Numbered from the stretch's first letter, positions 29,401-37,589 are shown. The stretch is 64,000 bases of DNA from a bacterium (GCA_030430495.1 JAUIKM010000004.1:62001-126000), one strand, 5' to 3'. Program-made: numbers and translations. Notes: generated by a model from the sequence alone, not told the origin.

Positions 29401-30127
29401 TTCGCGCGACGGCGAGTCGATCAGGTTTGAAGTGTGGGACTCCGGCATAGGCATCGAGCCGCGCCATATCGAGCAGCTTTTCCAGCCCTTTGTGCAGGTG
29501 GACAACAAATTGACGCGGCGTTTTCCCGGCACCGGCCTCGGCCTCTCGCTCGTGTACCGCCTGACCAAGATGCACCGCGGCATGGTGCACGTGGACAGCA
29601 CGCCGGGCAAGGGCAGCTGTTTTACGGTGGTGCTGCCGACGCAGCAGCCGACGCGCAAAATCCGCACGCCGGACGCCGAGAACTTCCCTTTTCACATCGG
29701 ACCCGGAGCCGAACAAGAGAAATTGCCAGGGCGGCCGCCGCCGGTTTCCCCGGAATCCGAAACGCAGCCGCTGGTGTTGCTGGCCGAAGACAACCCCTAT
29801 ACAATCAAGACCATTACCGAATATCTGCAGGCCAAAAATTTCCGGGTAATAAATGCGTCGGACGGGTTCACGGCGGTGGAACTCGCCAGGGGCCACCTGC
29901 CGGACATCATCCTGATGGACATCCAGCTGCCGCGCATGAACGGCCTGGAAGCCATTCGCAAATTGCGCCAGGACGAGGCGACCAAAAACCTGCCGCTGAT
30001 CGCGTTAACCGCATTTGCCATGCGCGGAGACCGCGAACGCTGCCTGGAAGCCGGTGCGGATCAATACCTCAGCAAACCGGTGCGCCTGCAGAATCTTCAC
30101 AGGCTGATTGTATCTTCTCTTGACTGA
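26405..30127 (+). CDS. Hybrid sensor histidine kinase: receiver-like domain, five PAS, HisKA, HATPase, receiver
   Basis: 1240 residues with no TM helix, so a cytoplasmic sensor. Order: degenerate receiver (1-125, Asp kept in 'IILDLRAP' but acidic pair and Lys missing); coiled coil; five PAS/PAC units (about 175-840; PAC ends such as 'GISIDITENKR', 'GMALDITTKFK', 'GLFTDITKRK', 'AVLRDVTER', 'GVGQDITER'); HisKA with phospho-acceptor His863 ('GMSHELRTPLN'); HATPase with 'NLLNNAVKFTEEG' (N box), 'DSGIGIEP' (G1) and 'GTGLGLS' (G2); C-terminal receiver with Asp1172 ('IILMDIQLP') and Lys in 'YLSKPV'. First gene of a three-gene phosphorelay set. ATG 26405 chosen over an in-frame start at 26375. Confidence 0.93.
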   Translation: MTNVQTADSHIRMFLRAEFQEETFREYCGDLCADISFTEQADSLLDQVSRCVMCLIILDLRAPSAESLELCGRLREVSGSDELNILALVNNVAEADVEQLFEAGFDDCIDMTNPKLLRLRIRHHLRSTHAVMRHLSAREDLCRINSELENIVSDRTTELRAFNDNLQKEVVERRQAQEDLAVKEAQLRQIIDLVPHFIFAKDSQGRFVIVNKAVADRYNLTVEEMINRRIHDFHKTGEELRTYLDDDKRAMESGKPHVTPDVRFTTPDGQTRYMQTTKIPLHLAGHDESVVLGISIDITENKRILADLRERDERLQMLANQMPAIIWTTDPELNLTSFSGAGLQIFGFKPRAKTRVPLRWFFGYNRHKTNKPELPMRMLHKVVRTNATANFEIEWENRHLDVHLAPLLDKDGTTLGTIGMALDITTKFKAEQELRERDMLLDNVRRLTNLAMISIDLPSQNLFASAEFYQIIGLPPGSELGSIREYLDRVHDEDRPDLAQVIDDPSSAFGRRPLYHRVIRPSGEVRHLNAQFDAIRDSNGRTIRVLGLFTDITKRKLVETQLQRSEARFSEIVNSVGEAIIAFTTRRRIVIFNHAAEITFAYSEQDIVGESFNTLLPTDEVDKLQTRLDQIDDMDATDGKRRAINCLRSDGAQFTAEISFSHLEVNGEFLYVAVLRDVTERVRAEQELHNANVQLAAINEELRQFIDAANAPIFGIDRAGLVNEWNRRAEQLTGYTRNELMGRDPIEVLIAPEAQKAVSDILRAALDGLDTEDYEMPVITNKLDRVILLINATARRNADGEIIGVIGVGQDITERMRAARELAVERMKLAETVERRTRELRLANKQLARANQMKDDFLAGMSHELRTPLNTILGMSESLTDGVYGEINKRQSAAVKHIEESGTHLLALINDILDLSKIGANKLELEIDRVSVPAVCETSVMFISKFADRKNITVNIEFTNECKQIQADELRLKQILVNLLNNAVKFTEEGGDIGLRVRDSRDGESIRFEVWDSGIGIEPRHIEQLFQPFVQVDNKLTRRFPGTGLGLSLVYRLTKMHRGMVHVDSTPGKGSCFTVVLPTQQPTRKIRTPDAENFPFHIGPGAEQEKLPGRPPPVSPESETQPLVLLAEDNPYTIKTITEYLQAKNFRVINASDGFTAVELARGHLPDIILMDIQLPRMNGLEAIRKLRQDEATKNLPLIALTAFAMRGDRERCLEAGADQYLSKPVRLQNLHRLIVSSLD

Positions 30128-30149
30128 ACGGAAAACGAGCGGACAGACT

Positions 30150-31280
30150 ATGAATACAGCAGACATGAACCCCGCAGGAGACGGCCTTCCCTCCACGTCG
30201 CCCGGCCGCATTCTGATCGTCGATGACGACGCGCTGGCGCACGAGACCATCCGCGGGCAGCTGTCGCTGGAGGGATACGACGTGCTGCGCGCCGACGACG
30301 GCCGCGAGGCGGTCAAGATGTTGGAGGCGGACCAGCCGGACCTGATTATCTCCGACGTCATGATGCCCAACCTGAACGGTTTTGAGTTGTGCACGCACAT
30401 CAAAACAACGCCGAGCCTGCTGCATCTGCCCGTCGTGCTCGTGACCGCACTGTACAGCAAGGAAGACCTGCTCCGCGGTTTTGACGCGGGCGCCGACGAC
30501 TTTATCAGCAAACCCGTGCGCGGCACCGAGCTGCGCGCGCGCGTCCGTTCGCTCATCCGTATCAAACGGCAATACGACGAGTTGCAGTCGATGATTTCGC
30601 TGCGCGAAGAGCTCAGCAACATGATCGTGCACGACCTCAAGACGCCGCTGACATCGATCATCTTCACGCTGGATCATCTGAAGCGCACGGAAGAACTCAG
30701 CGCGGACGGCGACGAGTTCACGACGCGCATGATCTACGAGGCGCAGCGCCTGGACGGCATGATCGACGACCTGCTGATGACGGCCAAGAGCCGCTCAGGC
30801 AAGTTGCAGGCGGAATTTGCGGAATGCCGTCCGGCCGAAATCCTGCAAAAATCGCTCGAAGCGCATCAACTGCCGGCGGACAGTCAGGAAAACAGCATCG
30901 AAGCCGATATCGCCATACCCGATAATTTCACCCTGCTGGCCGACGCCAACCTGCTGCGGCGCACATTCGACAATTTGCTGCGCAACGCAGTCAAACACAC
31001 GCTGCGCGACGGCGTTATCCGCGTCAGCGCCAAAACGCTCGGTGAGAACGAGTACAAACACAGACTCGAAATCGAAATACGCGACAACGGACTTGGCATT
31101 CCCGCCGAGTTCCGCAACGGCGACATCAAACCGCGCGACATCGTGGCGGCCAACAGGCGCGGCGTGGCGCAGATCGAGCTTGGTCTGGCCTTCTGCAAAC
31201 TTGCCGTGGAGGCGCATCGCGGCACGTTCAACATCAGCGAAAATCCGGACGGCGGATCAATCTTCCGGGTCAGAATCTGA
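30150..31280 (+). CDS. Response regulator-histidine kinase fusion
   Basis: 376 residues. Receiver (about 20-135: acidic pair in 'ILIVDDDALAHE', Asp69 in 'LIISDVMMPN', Lys in 'FISKPV'), a short linker helix, HisKA with His161 ('MIVHDLKTPLTS'), and HATPase ('NLLRNAVKHTL', 'DNGLGIP', 'IELGLAFCKLAVEAH'). The G2 box is ELGLAF rather than GTGLGL, which is common in this kinase subfamily. The order receiver-kinase means it is switched on by an upstream kinase and passes phosphate onward, so it fits as the middle step between the hybrid kinase and the double-receiver protein. It starts 23 bases after the previous stop. Confidence 0.92.
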   Translation: MNTADMNPAGDGLPSTSPGRILIVDDDALAHETIRGQLSLEGYDVLRADDGREAVKMLEADQPDLIISDVMMPNLNGFELCTHIKTTPSLLHLPVVLVTALYSKEDLLRGFDAGADDFISKPVRGTELRARVRSLIRIKRQYDELQSMISLREELSNMIVHDLKTPLTSIIFTLDHLKRTEELSADGDEFTTRMIYEAQRLDGMIDDLLMTAKSRSGKLQAEFAECRPAEILQKSLEAHQLPADSQENSIEADIAIPDNFTLLADANLLRRTFDNLLRNAVKHTLRDGVIRVSAKTLGENEYKHRLEIEIRDNGLGIPAEFRNGDIKPRDIVAANRRGVAQIELGLAFCKLAVEAHRGTFNISENPDGGSIFRVRI

Positions 31281-31376
31281 GCCAATTCGCCGTAACAATT
31301 TCGGGGAGCAACACACAATCAACGCGTTTGCACGCGCGCATTCTCCAAGAAACGGCACTTGCCCAGGCGACCTGTC

Positions 31377-32654
31377 ATGCAAAGCAGCAACAAGAGACTC
31401 GTTCTGGTGGTGGATGACGATGCGGTATTCCGTTCGTACGCATCGCGCATCCTGCGACGAAAATTCAACTTTGAGACGCTCGAAGCCGGCAACGGATCCG
31501 AGGGGCTCGAAATCATTCAGGAGCACCGCCCCGACCTCGTGATCCTGGACCAGCGCATGCCGATTCTCGACGGCTTTGAAACGCTGCGCGCCATTCGGTC
31601 GGACTCACAATTCGCCAACCTGCCGGTAATTATCGCCACCTCTTCCAACGACATGGACGCCTTTAAAAAAATGGCCGTCTATGAGCCGACCGACTACATT
31701 CTCAAACCGATCGACATGGAGAACTTCATCAGTCGCATGTCGCGCGTCGTAGCCAAAATCCGCAAGCGGCAGCAGGCCGAACAGGCGGAACCGCAGCGGA
31801 ACGGCAGCGATAAAACCGGCGTCCTGGTGATTGAAAAGGATGAAAACTTCCGCAAGTTTGTCGATCAACTGTTAAGCGATCGTTTTGCGGTACACAGCAC
31901 GCACAGCGGCCCGGCGGGACTGTCGTATTACCTGGAACACCGGCCGCGCATCGTAATCATCGGCCAGGGAATTGTTTTATTAAACGAATTGCTGCTGGCG
32001 CGCAAAATAAAAACCGGCAATTTCCACCTGGCGCGTGTTTTATATCTCTGCGAGCAGGGCAGCCAACCCATCGATCTGGACAAACACTTTGACGCGGTGT
32101 TAATCAAGACCTTTAAACCCGACGAATTTCTGGAGCACTTTAACGACATCGCGCTGCAGGACGACATTCCGGCCGAGGCCTGGCTGGCAATCCTGGCGGG
32201 CGCGCAGTCCGTGCTGGAGCAGCGCATGGTGCCGATTGTCGGCTTCCCCGTCCGTTTTTCCGACGCCGGCGCTCTTGCCCTGGCGGACGACACGGAGGAA
32301 GACATCATCAAGGCGCGCATCCTGTTTGAGCAGACGGGCACAACGCGCATGGTGCAGCTGATGTTGTGCGGCATCAACGTGGACATACTCAACCTGCGCA
32401 AGCTTGTCTCCGGCGCTTTCCCCTCGCGCAACGATCTGGACGAGGCTACAGTTTTGCGTCATATGCTGTCCGTCATCGAAAAGATATTCCAGAGCCACAT
32501 CGCCGATCAGGATATTTTGTTAAACAAAGCCACGGGCGACGCGGACCTGTCGTCCATGGAGCAGTTATTCCGCTTTGACAAGGCGATGATCTGCAACGAA
32601 TCGGTTGTGCTTCAGTTAACGGTCCGCGTACTTGAGGCGGACGCGAAGTCATAG
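31377..32654 (+). CDS. Double-receiver response regulator with CheX/CheC-like C-terminal domain
   Basis: 425 residues. Receiver 1 (about 8-128) is complete: 'LVLVVDDDAVFRSYA', Asp58 in 'LVILDQRMPILDG', Lys in 'YILKPIDME'. Receiver 2 (about 145-255) is degenerate: the region equivalent to the Asp strand reads 'IVIIGQGIVLLN', with Gly in place of Asp. The C-terminal domain (about 265-400, 'ILAGAQSVLEQRMVPIVGF') has the alternating alpha/beta pattern of CheX/CheC/FliN-type phosphatases, but the family ExxN motif is not clear, so this part is tentative. Third gene of the phosphorelay set, 96 bases after the previous stop. No DNA-binding domain, so output is probably protein-protein or phosphatase. 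Confidence 0.8.
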   Translation: MQSSNKRLVLVVDDDAVFRSYASRILRRKFNFETLEAGNGSEGLEIIQEHRPDLVILDQRMPILDGFETLRAIRSDSQFANLPVIIATSSNDMDAFKKMAVYEPTDYILKPIDMENFISRMSRVVAKIRKRQQAEQAEPQRNGSDKTGVLVIEKDENFRKFVDQLLSDRFAVHSTHSGPAGLSYYLEHRPRIVIIGQGIVLLNELLLARKIKTGNFHLARVLYLCEQGSQPIDLDKHFDAVLIKTFKPDEFLEHFNDIALQDDIPAEAWLAILAGAQSVLEQRMVPIVGFPVRFSDAGALALADDTEEDIIKARILFEQTGTTRMVQLMLCGINVDILNLRKLVSGAFPSRNDLDEATVLRHMLSVIEKIFQSHIADQDILLNKATGDADLSSMEQLFRFDKAMICNESVVLQLTVRVLEADAKS

Positions 32655-33253
32655 TACTGCGCGGCGGCCATGCCACTCGTCATTTGGGGCATTCAAACCG
32701 TCGCTTCGCCTCCTCACCTGCGGACTCGGCGGCTTGCTTTTTTCTCTTTTGTTAACCAGGGGGTTTGACGCCGAGCGCACTTTGGCCTGCGGCAAACCTT
32801 CCCGTTGTTGAACGGGCACTCTGTTTAACAGACTCAAGGGCTTTGGACTCCGAGCCCGAATCAAGATCACAAAGCCGGACACTTTGCGACACAACATGTT
32901 AAACAACTCTGCCGACGGCACGCGGACGCGGCCACTCCCGACCGCAGCTGAAGGACTCGCACACTTCAGACACAACAACAACCAGGAAAATCAGGGAGCC
33001 TGAGGCGAGCGCAGCGAAGGCTCAAAGCGGTCTGGGGTGCGGCCCGGAAAACGGCCCGAAAAATGGACCAGGAATACGCAGTCCTTCCTCTCGGACTTCC
33101 CCGGTGCGGCGCGGCCAAAGCTCCGGACGGTTGACACAGGCAACATCTGCATTCAAGGCCGGCCATACAAACGAAAAAACGCAACCGGGCGATATTCGCC
33201 CCTGAACGCTGCGAACTTCGTGGTTAAACGCAATCCCTTGCTGTAAAAACAAG
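32655..33253. other. Gene-free interval with repeat remnants
   Basis: About 600 bases without a credible gene. It holds dispersed repeat copy 3 (32981-33032, minus) and two GTTAAAC-type heptamers (32824, 32897). The palindrome TCTGTTTAACAGA at 32821 also occurs near 22985. The remaining reading frames are Arg/Pro-rich and lack starts with an SD. Confidence 0.6.
32981..33032 (-). repeat. Dispersed repeat copy 3
   Basis: On the minus strand it reads GACCGCTTTGAGCC…CTCAGGCTCCCTGATTTTCCTGGT, matching copies 1 and 2 apart from the central variable stretch. Confidence 0.8.
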
Positions 33254-33286
33254 AATGACCGGCCGCGATCGACCGGTCATTTTTTT
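33254..33286 (+). terminator. Hairpin terminator
   Basis: Stem AATGACCGG / CCGGTCATT with a run of seven T after it. It lies between the gene-free interval and the convergent CDSGH-type gene, so it could close a plus-strand transcript from the kinase cluster or an unannotated RNA. Confidence 0.75.
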
Positions 33287-33315
33287 ACTTCCAACCTGTG
33301 CGTACACAAGGGACG

Positions 33316-33552
33316 CTACAAACGGCCGTGACTACCGTCGCAGAACGGAGCGCCGCCGCTCTGCTTGCAGCCGCACCAGGCGACCTTGCGCGTGGTTTCG
33401 ACCGTCTCGATGATCGGCGAGAACTCGCTGCCCTTGTGTGAACCGTCGCAATACGGCTGGTTGGCGGACCGGCCGCAGGCGCACCAGGCGTATTTGCCCG
33501 GCGTCACCTCCATGACATAAGGAGATTTCTGCGCTATCTGTGCTTTGGCCAT
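33316..33552 (-). CDS. Dual CDGSH iron-sulfur domain protein
   Basis: 78-residue protein made of two CDGSH [2Fe-2S] motifs: 'CACGRSANQPYCDGSH' and 'CGCKQSGGAPFCDGSH', each supplying three Cys and one His. This is the tandem arrangement of mitochondrial Miner2/CISD3 and bacterial relatives, thought to act in electron or cluster transfer. No TM anchor, so it is soluble. ATG at 33552 ('MAKAQIAQ') is preferred to an upstream in-frame Met. It lies in the minus-strand group with DUF427, the DUF4505 fusion and Dtd. Confidence 0.92.
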   Translation of the reverse strand: MAKAQIAQKSPYVMEVTPGKYAWCACGRSANQPYCDGSHKGSEFSPIIETVETTRKVAWCGCKQSGGAPFCDGSHGRL

Positions 33553-33637
33553 ACGGACCTCTCTGTTTAATGTGATGAAACTCAATCGGGACGTGCGGCG
33601 AGGGTTAAACACAGGTGTTAAACATCGCCGGACGCAT

Positions 33638-33922
33638 TTACGCCTCGACCTTGACGCCGCGCCAGAAAGCGATATAACCTTTGATGTTGGCCGCTTCGGG
33701 TTTCGGATCGGGATAATACCAGGCCGCGTCGCGATTGGTTTCTCCGTTTACCTTGAGCGAATAGTAGCTGGCGATGCCCTTCCACGGGCAGGTGGAATGC
33801 AGCTCGCTGTTTTCAAAGTACTCGCGTTTAATTGAATCGGGCGGAAAGTAGAGGTTGCCCTCCACCGTTTCGGTCTTGTCGCTTTCGGCAATTACCGCGT
33901 CGTTCCAGATTGCTTTGGCCAT
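33638..33922 (-). CDS. DUF427 family protein
   Basis: 94 residues with the DUF427 hallmarks: 'AIWNDAVIAESDKTETVEGN' near the N-terminus, 'YFPPDSIKREYFENSE', 'STCPWKGIASYYSL' (Cys-Pro-Trp-Lys core) and 'DAAWYYPDPKPEAANIKGYI' before the end. The fold is a small beta barrel; biochemical role is not established. No signal peptide, so cytoplasmic. It sits between the CDGSH protein and the DUF4505 fusion on the same strand. Confidence 0.92.
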   Translation of the reverse strand: MAKAIWNDAVIAESDKTETVEGNLYFPPDSIKREYFENSELHSTCPWKGIASYYSLKVNGETNRDAAWYYPDPKPEAANIKGYIAFWRGVKVEA

Positions 33923-33981
33923 GTGAGAGACTCCGGTTTTCGGGTATCAAAAAAGTGTGGATTTGTTTAAGTCTCAAGTTT

Positions 33982-34881
33982 TCAGTCTGCGGCGGAGTGC
34001 GGACGCGGACTGATAAACAGTCCCTCGGCTTCCGCCAGCACGGCGCCGCCGTCCATCGTTTCATCGCCCTCGCGGATCTCGCCGTGCACAAAGTGTTTGC
34101 GGCCGTCGCGGCGCAGAAATCGACCGAGCAGCATCAGGCGACGATCGAGTCTGACCGGCCGGCGAAAGCGCACCGTCAGTCCGGCCGTGGGCGCACCGCG
34201 CATGTCGTTCGCGGAGAGCGCCTTGCCCATGACCTCGTCCAGCAGCAGCGATACAAAACCGCCGTGCATCCAGCCCTCCTTGCCCTGCATGCGCACGTCG
34301 GCTTTCATCCACGAACGCACTTCACCGCTTGCGGCGTCCCAATAGAACGTCAACGCCGGTCCGCCGGGATGCGCCATGCCGCAGCCGTAACAGGCGTTCT
34401 GCATGCGCGGCTGCAACAAACGACCGCGGTCGTCGGGTTCCAGCGCCTGAATGACGTGTTCGCGGCCGTCGGCGCGCAGACAATAAAAAGGACCCCATTT
34501 TTCGATGTCGGCCGAGAGCGACATGGCAAGGCTGCGCGCCACGCGACCGTACTTTCCCAGCGGCGCGGGATGATATAAAACGCCATCTTTGGAAAAGCGC
34601 ATCGTCCAGGGCTCAAAAGGGACGCCCAGGTCCGGTGCATATTCCAACTGCCCGTTCGGGTTCAGCTGCTGAAACACCAGCGGGCTGTCTTCGGCGCGCA
34701 GGTAATTCATCTCGCGTCCGCAGGCCGAGAGCCAGGGATAGTCGGGATGCGCCGCACCGTCGTTGCGCCGCAAGTTGCGATAAAACAGGCGCAAGGCGCC
34801 GGGGTCCGTAAGCACCGTACCGTCGTGCAGCAACTCGCCGGCGGCATTCAACGCGTAGAAATATTCGCGGCTTGTGCTCAT
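33982..34881 (-). CDS. DUF4505 (C8orf82-like) domain fused to a hotdog thioesterase domain
   Basis: 299 residues in two parts. Residues about 1-150 match DUF4505: 'REYFYALNAAGELLHDG', 'LRLFYRNLRRND', 'YPWLSACGREMNYLRAEDSP', 'PFEPWTMRFSKDGVLYHPAP'. Residues about 165-290 form a hotdog thioesterase-like domain: 'NACYGCGMAHPGGPALTF', 'GWMHGGFVSLLLDEVMGKAL' (catalytic helix with HGG…LDE), 'TAGLTVRFRRPV'. Both families also occur as single proteins, so this is a fusion joining a metabolite hydrolase to a mitochondrial-type domain of unknown role. Its start overlaps the dtd stop by four bases (ATGA). Confidence 0.8.
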   Translation of the reverse strand: MSTSREYFYALNAAGELLHDGTVLTDPGALRLFYRNLRRNDGAAHPDYPWLSACGREMNYLRAEDSPLVFQQLNPNGQLEYAPDLGVPFEPWTMRFSKDGVLYHPAPLGKYGRVARSLAMSLSADIEKWGPFYCLRADGREHVIQALEPDDRGRLLQPRMQNACYGCGMAHPGGPALTFYWDAASGEVRSWMKADVRMQGKEGWMHGGFVSLLLDEVMGKALSANDMRGAPTAGLTVRFRRPVRLDRRLMLLGRFLRRDGRKHFVHGEIREGDETMDGGAVLAEAEGLFISPRPHSAAD

Positions 34882-35336
34882 GTGGTCGTCTCGACCTCCC
34901 GTTCGATCATGAGTGAAACGGGGCCGTCGTTGCAGAGCTCGACCTGCATGGAAGCGCCGAAGACTCCGCACTCGACCGGCAGGTCCATGGCGCGCAGGCG
35001 GTCGCGCACGTATTCGTAGAGTTCGTTGGCCCGTTCGGGCTGCGCCGCCGCTGAAAAACTCGGCCGGTTGCCGCTGCGCGCCGTCTCCGCATAAAGTGTA
35101 AACTGCGAGACAAGCAGAATGCCGCCTCCGACGTCGGTCAGCGAGCGATTGAATTTGCCGGCCTCATCGGCAAAAATGCGCAGTTTGGCGAGTTTGCCGC
35201 AGATCCAGTCGGCCTCGGCGTTTGTGTCGCCCCGGCGGACGCCCAGCAGGACGAGCATGCCGTGATCGATTTTACCGCAGATTTTGCCGTCGACGCGGAC
35301 GCTTGCGTGGCTGACCCGTTGAACAAAAACACGCAT
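34878..35336 (-). CDS. dtd: D-aminoacyl-tRNA deacylase
   Basis: Hydrolyses D-aminoacyl (and Gly-) tRNAs that were charged by mistake. 152 residues, the normal length. Signature motifs: 'MRVFVQRVSHASVRVDG', the active-site 'LLVSQFTLYA' (SQFTL), and the cross-subunit 'LCNDGPVSLMIE' (N-x-GPV). It overlaps the DUF4505 fusion by four bases, so the two are translationally coupled. Confidence 0.96.
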   Translation of the reverse strand: MRVFVQRVSHASVRVDGKICGKIDHGMLVLLGVRRGDTNAEADWICGKLAKLRIFADEAGKFNRSLTDVGGGILLVSQFTLYAETARSGNRPSFSAAAQPERANELYEYVRDRLRAMDLPVECGVFGASMQVELCNDGPVSLMIEREVETTT

Positions 35337-35581
35337 AGACCGACACTACCGTAAATTCTGTGACGTCCGCGCGCACGCGGCGGCGAACTCTCTGCCGACG
35401 CGATCTGCGCGCAGACCGGGGAAAATCGGCGCAAATTACGCAATTTTCAATTTGACTTTGCGTTTACGCAAGGGATCGTGCCGCAACTCGTGCTTTCCGG
35501 CACTCCAAATGACTCTTCGCCCACGGGCGCATCGGACAAAACACGCACACAATTTTATTCACGCTGAAAGGAAACTGGATT

Positions 35582-36499
35582 ATGATGCCATTGTTCATCA
35601 TTGGTCTTCTATTAATGATCATCGCCATTGTTGGAGGCAAAACCAACGAATCGATCTACCGCGTTCGTGGCCTCATGATTCTGGGCGGCATCGTATTGAT
35701 GACAATCACGATCGCCTACGCTTCGGTCGTGCAAATCAACCCGGGTGAAGTCGGCGTCAAAGTCTGGTTCGGCGAAGTGCAAAACGACGTGCTGCCGCCG
35801 GGACTCAACGTGATTGTGCCTTTTATGGAGGTTGAGCCGATCAGCACCAAAACGCGCAACTACACCATGTCCGGCATGGAGGATAACCAGCAGGGCCGCG
35901 TCATCACCGGCGACCCTGTCAAGGTACTGAGTAAAGACGGTCTGGAAGTCACAATCGACGTCACGGTGCTCTACCGCGTCCTGTCGTCGGAAGCGCCGGT
36001 GATCCTGCAGGAGATCGGCTTTGACTTCGAGGACAAGATCGTCCGCGCCGAGGCACGGACGCGCATCCGCGAATTCGCTGTGCAGTACGACGCGGTGGAG
36101 CTGTACTCCGGCAAACGCGACGAATTCCAGCAACGCGTCGACGAGTCAATTCGCTCGGTGTTCAACGCGCGCGGGCTTCTGCTCGAATCGCTGCTGATCC
36201 GCAACATCTCGCTGCCGGAGTCGGTGCGCAAATCCATCGAGCGGAAAATCAACGCAATACAGGAAGCCGAGCGGATGGAATTTGTTCTCGACAAGGGACG
36301 CCAGGAAGCGGAGCTGAAGCGCGTTGAGGCGCGCGGTATCGCCGACGCACAGAGCATCCTGAACGAGGGACTGACGCCGAAGGTGCTGCAGTACGAAATG
36401 ATCAAGATGCAGAAAGACCTGGCGGAATCGCAGAACACCAAGATCATTATGCTTGGCGGCGACGGCAAGAGTGTGCCGTTCATTCTCGGCAATCAGTAA
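35582..36499 (+). CDS. SPFH/prohibitin-family membrane scaffold protein
   Basis: 305 residues. Two N-terminal TM helices (about 2-19 and 29-48), then an SPFH/band-7 domain ('VQINPGEVGVKVWFGEVQND', 'PPGLNVIVPFMEVEPISTKT', 'DGLEVTIDVTVLYRVL', 'FAVQYDAVELYSG') and a long C-terminal helix (about 210-270, 'INAIQEAERMEFVLDKGRQE'). This is the prohibitin type that forms large rings in the membrane and modulates proteases or membrane microdomains. A strong terminator follows 33 bases after the stop, so it is monocistronic. Confidence 0.92.
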   Translation: MMPLFIIGLLLMIIAIVGGKTNESIYRVRGLMILGGIVLMTITIAYASVVQINPGEVGVKVWFGEVQNDVLPPGLNVIVPFMEVEPISTKTRNYTMSGMEDNQQGRVITGDPVKVLSKDGLEVTIDVTVLYRVLSSEAPVILQEIGFDFEDKIVRAEARTRIREFAVQYDAVELYSGKRDEFQQRVDESIRSVFNARGLLLESLLIRNISLPESVRKSIERKINAIQEAERMEFVLDKGRQEAELKRVEARGIADAQSILNEGLTPKVLQYEMIKMQKDLAESQNTKIIMLGGDGKSVPFILGNQ

Positions 36500-36531
36500 T
36501 GAGGTAAACGCCGCGAGGCGACCAGAATACA

Positions 36532-36566
36532 AAAGCCGCGAGCGCATTGCGTTCGCGGCTTTTTTT
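36532..36566 (+). terminator. Intrinsic terminator of the SPFH gene
   Basis: Stem AAAGCCGCGAGCG / CGTTCGCGGCTTT with a 4-5 base loop and a run of T. Confidence 0.92.
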
Positions 36567-36624
36567 ATTCACGACGCCTGAGGATTCCGGCTCCCCCCGG
36601 CGCGCTCATGTGTTTTTGATCAAC

Positions 36625-37032
36625 TCAGCCGCATTTATAGCGGATGGTGACTTCAACACACAGGCGAATCTGGCTGGCGCAGAAATAGTCGTAACTGACC
36701 AGAACACAGTCGCCTTCGTCGCAGCCGTTGGCTTCACAGCAGCGTTTGAACTCGTCGCAGAACTGTGTGAGCACGCGGTTGACGGCTGCGCGCACTTCGG
36801 CGTCGGTGACGTTGGGGCAGTCCGGAACCTCAAAACAAGCCAGTACGGTGGTCTGGCTGGAAACCGGGCAGACAAAGTTGTCACAGTCCCAGTATGTGCC
36901 GTTGGAGACCATGCTCCAGCTCTCGGCAACTTCTTTTGCGGCCTGGGCGTCGGTCCGGGTTTCGGCGGCGTAAGCCACAGTGATCGAAACCGATGCAAAT
37001 GCGAGAATAAGAAGGCTGTACAGCGTCTTCAT
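36625..37032 (-). CDS. Secreted Cys-rich protein, family member A
   Basis: 135 residues with signal peptide 'MKTLYSLLILAFASVSITVA' and 12 Cys in the mature part: pattern 'CDNFVCPVS', 'CFEVPDC', 'FCDEFKRCCEANGCDEGDC', 'FCAS', 'LCV', and C-terminal 'YKCG'. It belongs to a three-member tandem family (next members at 37209 and 37686) with conserved core CxxFxCP…C(D/A)xFxxCCxxNGCxEGxC. Function unknown; disulfide-stabilised, secreted. An AGGAAG SD precedes the ATG. Confidence 0.8.
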   Translation of the reverse strand: MKTLYSLLILAFASVSITVAYAAETRTDAQAAKEVAESWSMVSNGTYWDCDNFVCPVSSQTTVLACFEVPDCPNVTDAEVRAAVNRVLTQFCDEFKRCCEANGCDEGDCVLVSYDYFCASQIRLCVEVTIRYKCG

Positions 37033-37208
37033 ATCGGACTTCCTGTGTGAATTGTGGATAAAAACGCGAGGGGCTGTTCAGGCAAGAATCCGGCAAGAGA
37101 AATCAGGGGAACAACACTTGAACAGATGCAACGGAAACTGTGCCGGCCGGGATGGAAATCCACACGCCGGCACAGTCCGCATTATTTGTTAACTCCGCTG
37201 TTGCAGAA

Positions 37209-37589
37209 TCAGCCGCATTTGTATTCTACTTTGACATAGATGACAAGACGGTTTTCGGTCAGGCAGTCCCAGCGATAGGAAACCAGACGGCAGCTGCCTT
37301 CATCACAACCGTTGGCGACGCAGCACTCTTTGAATTTGGCGCAGAAGCGATCTGCTATGTCATTTGCGGCCGCTTTAATGCGCTCTTCCGAAACGGATTT
37401 GCAATCTTCGACGCCGTAGACCTGGCGCAGAACCGTCGTACCGGAGATCGGACACTCAAAATCGGCGCAGGCAATATCCCATGCGTAGGGCACTTCGGCG
37501 ATCATGTCAGCCTGCGGCGCAGTTGCGCTGGAAGTAGAAAACGACAGAAGTCCACAACAAAGAATGGCGATAGAAAGAAAAGTCTTCAT
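37209..37589 (-). CDS. Secreted Cys-rich protein, family member B
   Basis: 126 residues, signal peptide with 'ILCCGLLSFSTSSATA', 10 Cys in the mature part. Aligns with members A and C along the core ('CADFECPIS', 'FCAKFKECCVANGCDEGSC', 'YKCG'). Two Cys that A and C share are both replaced here: the one in 'VLACF'/'YTQCY' reads 'LRQVY', and the one in 'RLCV'/'RLCI' reads 'RLVI'. Loss of exactly this pair suggests they form one disulfide in the siblings. Start ATG 37589 has an AGGA SD. Confidence 0.8.
   Translation of the reverse strand: MKTFLSIAILCCGLLSFSTSSATAPQADMIAEVPYAWDIACADFECPISGTTVLRQVYGVEDCKSVSEERIKAAANDIADRFCAKFKECCVANGCDEGSCRLVSYRWDCLTENRLVIYVKVEYKCG

Noticed and set aside
28274-29896. 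540-codon minus-strand frame opposite the hybrid kinase
   Set aside because: Antisense to HisKA, HATPase and receiver motifs that are clearly coding on the plus strand.
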